From: Corylus avellana
Lineage: Eukaryota; Streptophyta; Magnoliopsida; Fagales; Betulaceae
Direction: 5' to 3'
Length of the DNA: 64,000 nucleotides
Assembly (NCBI RefSeq): GCF_901000735.1
Contig: NC_081541.1
Location: 45,370,383 to 45,434,382, forward strand
Of the stretch, positions 56,847 to 64,000 are shown one piece after another. The notes under the pieces were generated by a model. That model saw nothing but the letters and a program-made list of their open reading frames with translations. It was not told the DNA's origin and made no database searches. Both the position numbers and the translations under genes were made by a program. How positions within the stretch are numbered: the first letter of the stretch is position 1; each line of letters starts with the position of its first letter.

Positions 56847-58160
56847 GAAGGAGCTTGTTTGGTAGTTGGGCTTAATTAGTGTGTGTTGGTGGAATTTGGT
56901 TGGGCGAGTTAAATGCTACCACAAATGCAAGAGAAAAAGTGAAAACAGAGTCCTTTTGAAGAGGAAGCAACGGTAAAAATTTAGGGTTAAAAAAAAGTAG
57001 GGAGATTTTTTTTTTTAGTTCTTTTAATGGTTTGGATTTAATTTAATTTTTTATTTAATGAAAAACTTGAAATTAAATTTGGACAGTTAAAAAAACTATA
57101 GCAGATTTGCTCTTTTTTTACTTTTTTTTTTTTTTTTTACGGTACCTATGTAATACCCCAGTCTCACATTGGGAAGACGAGTTACCCACGTAAAGTGACA
57201 TTTATAGATATTAAGTCTCACATTTCTTATTTACTAACTGAAACTAAGACTTTATAAGTGGTTCTAGAAAAGTTTTAAATTGATTAATCTTTTTAGAATA
57301 ATAATACAAATATGGCTAACGCTTTCTCTATGTCATTACAATCTAAGCTAATCCAAAAATTTATCTCCCTCCAACTAATTAGTCTATGACTCTATGGTTT
57401 CCTCAAATATTTTAACTTTTACAATGTTTTTACAATTTTCTATTGAGGTTGTAATGTCCCAATTTTGTTATAAAAAAATGATAAAAAGACCATTTTTAGC
57501 TTCTTTTTCTGTCTTTGTTTTTTGTCAAAATTTTTGTTTGTCATATGTAAGAGATTTTTTTTTTTTTTTTTTAATCATTTTGAATCAGGTAAGGAAACTT
57601 TTTGTAATTCCCATAGAAAATTGTAGAGATATTGTAAAAATTAAAATATTAGAAGGGAAGTTAAATATAGTTTTTCCAAATTAAAAATTACTGCTTGCAT
57701 GTGAGAACCGTACCAAAATTTACTCGCAATCAGACTACAAATTTCAGAAACGCAGTAGTGAGTTTCTGACAATACGTTTTATGAGAACGTAGAAATGGAC
57801 AAAAGCTTTTCAATTTGAAAAAAAAAGGCTATATTGGTAGGTGGGGTTGGATTAATTAGAGTCCATCAACCAGCAAAAAGTGGAAATTTAAACCTAATTT
57901 CTCTGTTTTCGTACCATTTGAATTTAATGTCTTCCTTTCTAAATTTTAATAACTAATTTATTCTATAATTCATATTTTTTAAATCGATCATTTCGTTGTC
58001 TTTCTGTCCAAACAAATAAATGATGATCTTTTTGTCCGTGTAAACAAAAAAAAAAAAAAAAAAGGCAAAGAGAGAGACGGGTAAAAGACATCATAAACCT
58101 TTAAGATAATTATGACATAAAAATATAATTTATAGTATTACTCGTTTAAGGGAATTTGGA
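56847..58160. other. Intergenic region, copy B
   Basis: Counterpart of 25,451-26,740; carries the same dispersed repeat at 57,251-57,456. From about 58,035 the two copies diverge. No gene. Confidence 0.5.
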
Positions 58161-58740
58161 TTATTTTCAGTTCAAAATAGACTGAAGAATATTCAGTTAA
58201 TGGCCTAGATATCTTTAGAAAGATTTTGAGGCCATAAATAGAACATATGTCCTACTAATAAAAATAAATAAATATTATATATATTTTAAAAATAATTTAA
58301 AAATAAATAATAAAAAATTAAAAAAAAAAATTAAGGGGTGGCTGAACCACCAATGGGGATGGTTTGGCCATCCCCAAGGGCCAAATAAAAAAAATTAAAA
58401 AAAAATGATTTGGCATTTGGGGTGGCCGATCCACCCCCAAGGGTCGATCTGGGGTGGCTGGAGGCCCCCCCATGGGCCAAATCAATATATATTATATTGA
58501 TTTGGCCCTTGGAGGTGATCGGACCACCCCCAGCCCCAATGGCCACCCCCAATGGGGATGGTTCAACCATCCCTTAATCTTTTATTATTTTTTTAATTTT
58601 CAATTATTTTAAAAATATATATAATTTTTTTATTATTATTATTAATAGGACAAATGTCCTATTTATGGCCTTAAGATCTCTCTCTAGAAAAATTCTAGCC
58701 ATTAACTTAATATTCTCCAGTCTATTTTAGATAGGAGAAG
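58161..58740. mobile_element. Foldback / long-TIR MITE, both arms recognisable
   Basis: About 580 bp. Left arm 'caaaatagactgaagaatat' and the right arm's complement AAAATAGACTGGAGAATATT continue as inverted repeats ('aggccataaatag', 'acatatgtcct'/'aggacaaatgtcct') towards an AT-rich centre. No coding sequence. Confidence 0.75.
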
Positions 58741-59260
58741 ATCATGTTCCATTTAAGTACTGTGACCCTAACCAAACATGCCATTTAATTCGCATCTTCT
58801 AGTGAAATACATCTTTTGCCATATGTCGCTTGTTCGTAAGGTACAGTCCTAGCAAAATGATGATGTCAAACTCCTTGCCATCCTAGTAGATCATGCTATC
58901 ATTGTCTAACATGGTGTAGAAAATGTTACTTGCTCGCTGGCAAATTAGGAATGTTAACTAATTTTTTGTTTGGCACAATTAGTCAACAATTAACATCAAG
59001 TGGCGGAGTAGTTATCTTTTGCACATTCTCGATCGGAGCCGATCGAATGAATACTCATTATATCATAATTAATTAATGTAGATTTTAAGAGTAATAGCTA
59101 GAAGTTATTTGAAATGCTTAATTTCCTCCCATTTTCCATTGGATGTAGTCACAAAACGACCAGAAGAATGTAATTATGTGAATACAATTTTATTGTGTGG
59201 CAATAACACTTTCCTACCATCAAATATAAGATTAAAAATGATAGTGCCTTAACATTGTCA
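58741..59260. other. Spacer downstream of the second acyltransferase
   Basis: Counterpart of 27,315-27,834, nearly identical; presumably includes its 3' UTR. No other feature seen. Confidence 0.4.
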
Positions 59261-60370
59261 TCATATTGATAGAGTTATCCCAAAAAATGTAGAGAATTTG
59301 TATGTCAATGTACGGGTGACATTCTTCACAAACTTGCCTAGCGCAGCACACTCTTCCAACGCCCTCTCATCAACCTTACACCGGAGGAACTGGGGAAAGA
59401 ACAGCCAAAAGCAGGTCACCATCACGAATCCAATGGTCAAGGGCCCCGAGACGAGCCGCGGCAACTGCCACCTGCCGGCGAAAACCGCCTTCTTCAATAC
59501 AACCTCGACAGCCAAACACGAACCTTGGAGGAGGAAGAACCATGTGACCTCCCAAGTGGAATTCATGCACCCCAAGTAGTAGAACATGAGCTCATGCATG
59601 AGCCCCGACACGATGAAGGTGGCGAGAATGGCAGCGATTGACACCCACTTGCGGCCAACGACGCGTGTCATGGCATGGCGAGTGGGATCGTATACGGTGG
59701 GGCGCAGGATGCTGGTGACCATGAGGTTCCACCTCCTGCCCCAGAAGTCTTGGAGTGAGGTGGTGAGGTATGGCTCGTTGAACTGCGGCTCAAGCTCCAC
59801 TCCTAGCAGGGCTCGAGCCAGGGCTGCCACCATGGCTAGAATGATTTCTAGGAGAAAATATATATGAAAGCAATATAGAAACAATATAACCTTTGGGTGG
59901 ATATCCTCACTATAATCATAGACACGTATCAAAATGGCCAAAAGGACACCAATTACTACATGCCTTAGAGGGAAAAATATTTGGCTTCCCTTTGGGTTTT
60001 CTTTGTTTTTGCCATTTAGATGTGATATTGGTGGAGATGGGTGCTTTTTTTGGTGGATCTTGATGGGAGTGCAAGCAACGGCTACAAATCGTCCGAGAGA
60101 GATTGATGAGTCAGAACACAAAGGGCCTTTACCAAAAGCAAAGAGCAAGAGCTTGAAATTGCCAAGCCAAGCAATGAAAAATGCAGTGGTGCCTCCAAGA
60201 TGAACAGAATTTAGATTGAGAGGAAGGAAGAGGAAGATGAAGACGACTGGGAGTACACAAAGGAGTCTTGCAGGGCCTCTGGAGACTATCTTATTAATTG
60301 CATAGCAATAAGAAAGACATGCGAAAACCCCAATCCATACCTTTATTAAGCTCAGTATCTCTCCCTCCAT
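59261..60370 (-). CDS. MBOAT acyltransferase, wax synthase / acyl-CoA:sterol acyltransferase-like, second copy
   Basis: 369-aa paralogue of the gene at 27,835-28,944, starting MEGEILSLIKVW. I count 14 amino-acid differences over the 394 codons of the longest shared frame. None alters FWGRRWN or the GLMHELMFYY histidine. Several cluster in the loop after residue 120 (NKENPKGSQ) and in FAGRWQLPR. Both copies therefore look functional. Divergence here contrasts with the identical lipid-transfer protein genes only 2.5 kb away. Membrane topology and substrate uncertainty are as for copy A. Confidence 0.88.
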   Translation of the reverse strand: MEGEILSLIKVWIGVFACLSYCYAINKIVSRGPARLLCVLPVVFIFLFLPLNLNSVHLGGTTAFFIAWLGNFKLLLFAFGKGPLCSDSSISLGRFVAVACTPIKIHQKKHPSPPISHLNGKNKENPKGSQIFFPLRHVVIGVLLAILIRVYDYSEDIHPKVILFLYCFHIYFLLEIILAMVAALARALLGVELEPQFNEPYLTTSLQDFWGRRWNLMVTSILRPTVYDPTRHAMTRVVGRKWVSIAAILATFIVSGLMHELMFYYLGCMNSTWEVTWFFLLQGSCLAVEVVLKKAVFAGRWQLPRLVSGPLTIGFVMVTCFWLFFPQFLRCKVDERALEECAALGKFVKNVTRTLTYKFSTFFGITLSI

Positions 60371-61408
60371 TTTTGCTTCTTCTTGATATCTTTGCAATGT
60401 GGGAGAGCAAGATCTGAATGTGAGATCCAAGTTCAAGAGTTTCACAAGAAAACTTTGATTGATGTACAGAAATTAAGAAGATGGAAAGAAAGATTGACCT
60501 TTGACCTTACAACATCAGTCACGTGGATGCACTAATTTGCAATAATCTTTTTAGGGTTTAAAAATTGACTCAAAACCTTATGTTATAAGCATATATATGA
60601 CAAATAACTCCTTAGTCCGAACTTTCATTTGAAATTCTGATAGAAAACCGTCATAATATTGTCACATCAACACTAACAATAATACGACATGCGTGTGTCC
60701 CTCATAATAAATATTAAATATTAAAAAAATCTAGAGATCGTGGTCCGACCATTTTAAAATCGGTCCAATATGTGATAGCCGAAACACCCCCAAAGCCTTG
60801 AGGATGGTTAGTCAACTATGATTTTCATCAAAATTTTAAACGAAAAGAGAAAGTTATTTGTCATTTATGCTTACTACATAAAGTTTTAGCTCAATTTTAA
60901 AAAATTTTAGAAAATTTATGACTAATTTTACATTTTTTCCAAGAAAGATTCACCTTGACTTTGCAAAACGCGTTTTTCCATTGGCAGACCATTTTTTTAT
61001 TGTTCAAGTGGGAACAAAGGTGCAACTTTACAACAAAAATGTGCAAAGCATTCTGAATACAAAAATATTGTGGGGGAGATGAAAATGGAATTTTCAAAGT
61101 ATATATCATATAAAATATCAACATGATTAGTGTTGGGTTGGATTATTTATATTTTATACACCTAAAAAAATTTATTTCAGCGCGGTTGACTTGATGAACA
61201 CATGAAATCTGTGCATTTTAAATATACAACTTCATCACAGTTCCTGAAAGCAAGGGTGATCGTGGAAAAATATGCCAAGGAGGAATATTCTTCATAGAAA
61301 GTTCGACTCTTATCACATGTGTGCCAAAGAAGTTTTGTGAGCAAGCTAGCAATCCCTTTGCCTTGCAATTTTACAAGTCAAAAGTATATTTTTAAATAAA
61401 AATCGTAG
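60371..61408. other. Upstream region of the second acyltransferase
   Basis: Counterpart of 28,945-29,982, nearly identical; no separate feature. Confidence 0.4.
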
Positions 61409-61638
61409 GATGTGTTTTGTTTGGGGGCGTGTTTATGTTTTCAAATCGTAGGTAAATAAGTCGTTATAAAAATGCACGATTTTAAAGGTCAAATCACGAT
61501 TTTAAATGTCGAACTATATATAATTTTACTAAAGACGTAACTGGATTTTTAAGAATCGTGTTTTCATTTCTGCATTTTAAAACTACTATTTTTTTCAAAT
61601 AGTATATTAAGAAATCGTTAAACCAAACGGATACTCTC
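61409..61638. mobile_element. hAT-like MITE, second copy
   Basis: Same element and position as 29,983-30,212 in copy A, so it predates the duplication. Confidence 0.4.
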
Positions 61639-64000
61639 TCCAAAGACAATGGTGGTAGAATTTGAGGGAAGTGTGGCTGAAAAAAGATTTTGTAACTGGG
61701 TAACTAAGTATTCCTCCAGGCCCATGAGCTATTAGGTATTTTGATAGCTAGCCTCCAGAAGATTCAATGTGGGTAATACATCTTGCTTTGTTACATTGGC
61801 CCATAAGCAATATGAAGGCATGAAGCCCACCCCCACCCAAAAAAAAGGAAGATAAAAGAACCAAGAAAAAGGGAAACAAAAAACCAAATAAATAAATAAA
61901 GGCAGTCTACTTTCAAACCTCCATGATATTTATATTGTTTTGGTTTACCATTAAAGAAAGAAAAAGAATTCCTTTTTTTTTTTTTTTTTTGTTTAGTAAA
62001 TGAGAAAAACAAGAGTGAAACATAATTCAAATTTTCTTCAAAAACCCAAGAATCTGAAATTGGTCAGATTTGGAGAGAAAATGACAAAAGAAAGTACAAG
62101 CTAACATGCAGACAACCCATAAAGCAACGAAAATATGTGGAGCGAAAGGAAGATGCCTTTTCTTGATGAGTAATCAAACAAAAGGCGGAAGATATTGGAC
62201 CAGAAGTCCACCTGTCAAAGAACACATACCAAGAAACAAAATGCTAATCAATTTTTTTTTTAAAAAAAAATACACATGCCTCTATGAGACTGATTCGGAT
62301 TTCTAGCGATTTGTTATTTACCCTCTTACTCGGGAAAGCGAGTTATATTTGATGTCTGAATTGCTTTGAGATACACAATGATATACCCAGAACAACTTTA
62401 CAAGGCAAAGAAAATAAAATATGATTCATCTCAATCTATTTTATGTAGGGTTTTTTTTTTAAAAAAAAAAAAAAAATCAAAAAAAAAAAAAATCAAAAAA
62501 GGTAGGAGGGGACAATTATAGTGGCTAATTTACCTAAATATGACTATGAAAACACGTACCAACTGAGAATCAATAATATAAAAGGCTTAAATAGTAAAAA
62601 CCGTAGGCGCTTCCACTTATATTGGTTTCTCTGGCTAATTCCCACCAAATATGTCACTAATGCTGGAGGTAAAAAGTACAACATTGATCGTATATTCCTT
62701 CATTGACTATGTTTTATAGCTAAATGAGTGTGGAAGTTGAGATGAATGTTTCAGATATGGTGTGGTGCTCAGTAGAAAGGCACATTTAGCCCAATTTGGT
62801 TGGTGTGTGGCCAAGAGGTAGATGTTTGGTAATGATGGTGACCATGTTGTTGGCAAAGGTATAGGCAAGTAGAGAGTACTCATTAATTATCAACTGTTGT
62901 GGCCCATAATCTTGGTGCTACCGGAGGGTCACCCCAAACAGGCTCACTTATAAAGTACTTAAAAAATCGTCGTTTTTACGGTCATTTTTTGGCGATTAGG
63001 TCAAAAAAAAGTTAATGGATGGGGGCCAATTTTTTGACGTATTTTTAGTTTATTTATAAATTTTCTTGCATTGTATTAACTATTTTGGGCAATTGATGTT
63101 GGGGTCCTACCCCCTTCTCTTTGTAATTAATACTTTTGTATTAATAAAATTTTATCTTAAGAAAAAAACGAAGAAGAGAGAGTAGTAGTTATTGGAATTT
63201 TAAAGTAACAAAACCAACTATTGTCTTGGGTTGTGTAAGATTTGAGCTTTTCCTTTTGGCTTTTGTAAAAGATATCAAAAGTTGAAAGTCTTCTTCACAT
63301 TGATTCACTCAATTCTAATTTAATACAAATTTCTCCTTTTACACCGAGTTTCAAATTTTAATCCAAACTACCATTTGCATAATGCATTATGGTGTATTCA
63401 AGAATAATTTATTAGGTAATGGATCGGAGGTTATAGATAGACCTAATAAGGTCCATTTTACAAGCAAGTCAAACACAATCAGGCCTTAAACAGCGAGTGT
63501 ATTAGTCCCAGTAAACCAACATTTGCATAAGAGAATAACTAAGTCATGTGTACTTTAACGCCTTGATATTTTCGAAGCTTAAGAGAACAATCATCTAACG
63601 GAGTAAGATCCAAAGAAACAAATTGGTTACTCATGGACACTCTCCTCCAAAACACATCGTGCAGGAAACACTCCATAAAAGGAAGGAAGAAGTTTCATTC
63701 ATAGTGTACGTAGTTTCCTTGTCCTCTTTACTAAATAAATACTGACTTGAACATCGGAGCGTTTTGCACCGACACATCCGACAAGGTTACATGTGCTTGT
63801 TTTTCTCTTCATTGCAAGTTTCGTTTGCCTGGAGTACGGTGTCCAACCAACTGATTTTCAATTTTCAATTTTGATTAAATTTAATTCTTAAGTCATTATT
63901 TCTAATTGATTTTCTGTTCATTTCATTTATTAAAATGAGACAAATAGAAAACGTGAACATTGAAAATTGTTGATACATTAATAGTTTTTTAAAAACCAAA
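61639..64000. other. Intergenic, AT-rich, to the window end
   Basis: Counterpart of 30,213-32,770. No gene. The first part is nearly identical; after about 63,340 substitutions become frequent and about 185 bases of copy A are absent. Confidence 0.45.

Larger units (their letters stand above)
56037..64000. repeat. Segmental duplication copy B (lipid-transfer protein + acyltransferase)
   Basis: Partner of 24,641-32,770; still matching at the window end, so it may extend further. Sequence before 56,037 has no partner because copy A starts at a gap. Confidence 0.9.

Overview
This is a nuclear segment of a dicot genome, probably a woody species. It is AT-rich, intron-bearing, dense in transposable elements, and broken by five runs of exactly 100 N. 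The genes are typical eudicot families: CC-NBS-LRR resistance genes, a pheophytinase relative, a type 1 lipid-transfer protein, a wax-synthase-like MBOAT acyltransferase and an SLX1-like GIY-YIG nuclease. A Fagales-like tree is my guess from general appearance only.

Layout. (1) 1-12,948: two tandem CNL genes, each with matching upstream sequence and a matching 3' region holding a probable 3'-UTR intron. The first is intact (1422 aa). The second carries an in-frame TAA at codon 771. (2) 12,949-20,140: a solo LTR with a 5-bp target duplication, then a dead pheophytinase gene on the minus strand and decayed partial copies of it. (3) 21,032-24,540 and 33,000-47,203: repeat blocks copied several times, including a tandem duplication of roughly 4-5 kb that carries truncated first exons of the SLX1-like gene. 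(4) 47,671-51,400: the intact three-exon SLX1-like gene with a degraded LINE in intron 2. (5) 52,214-54,325: a non-autonomous Helitron whose empty site survives in a neighbouring tandem copy. (6) 24,641-32,770 and 56,037-64,000: two copies of an ~8 kb segment, each with one lipid-transfer protein gene and one MBOAT acyltransferase gene on the minus strand.

Small elements are unusually readable. A tRNA-derived SINE family has at least eight copies, two with clear target duplications and one with an empty site in a paralogue. There is a 252-bp MITE with long inverted repeats and a 9-bp target duplication, a foldback element of ~580 bp, and several hAT-like MITEs.

The gene pairs do not form one pathway. 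The CNLs are candidate intracellular immune receptors. The lipid-transfer protein and the acyltransferase could both serve surface or extracellular lipids, but that link is inference. I found no wholly new biological system. The strongest observations are structural: mosaic divergence between duplicates, gap edges that coincide with duplication borders (raising the question of unmerged haplotypes), and element insertions with internal empty-site controls.
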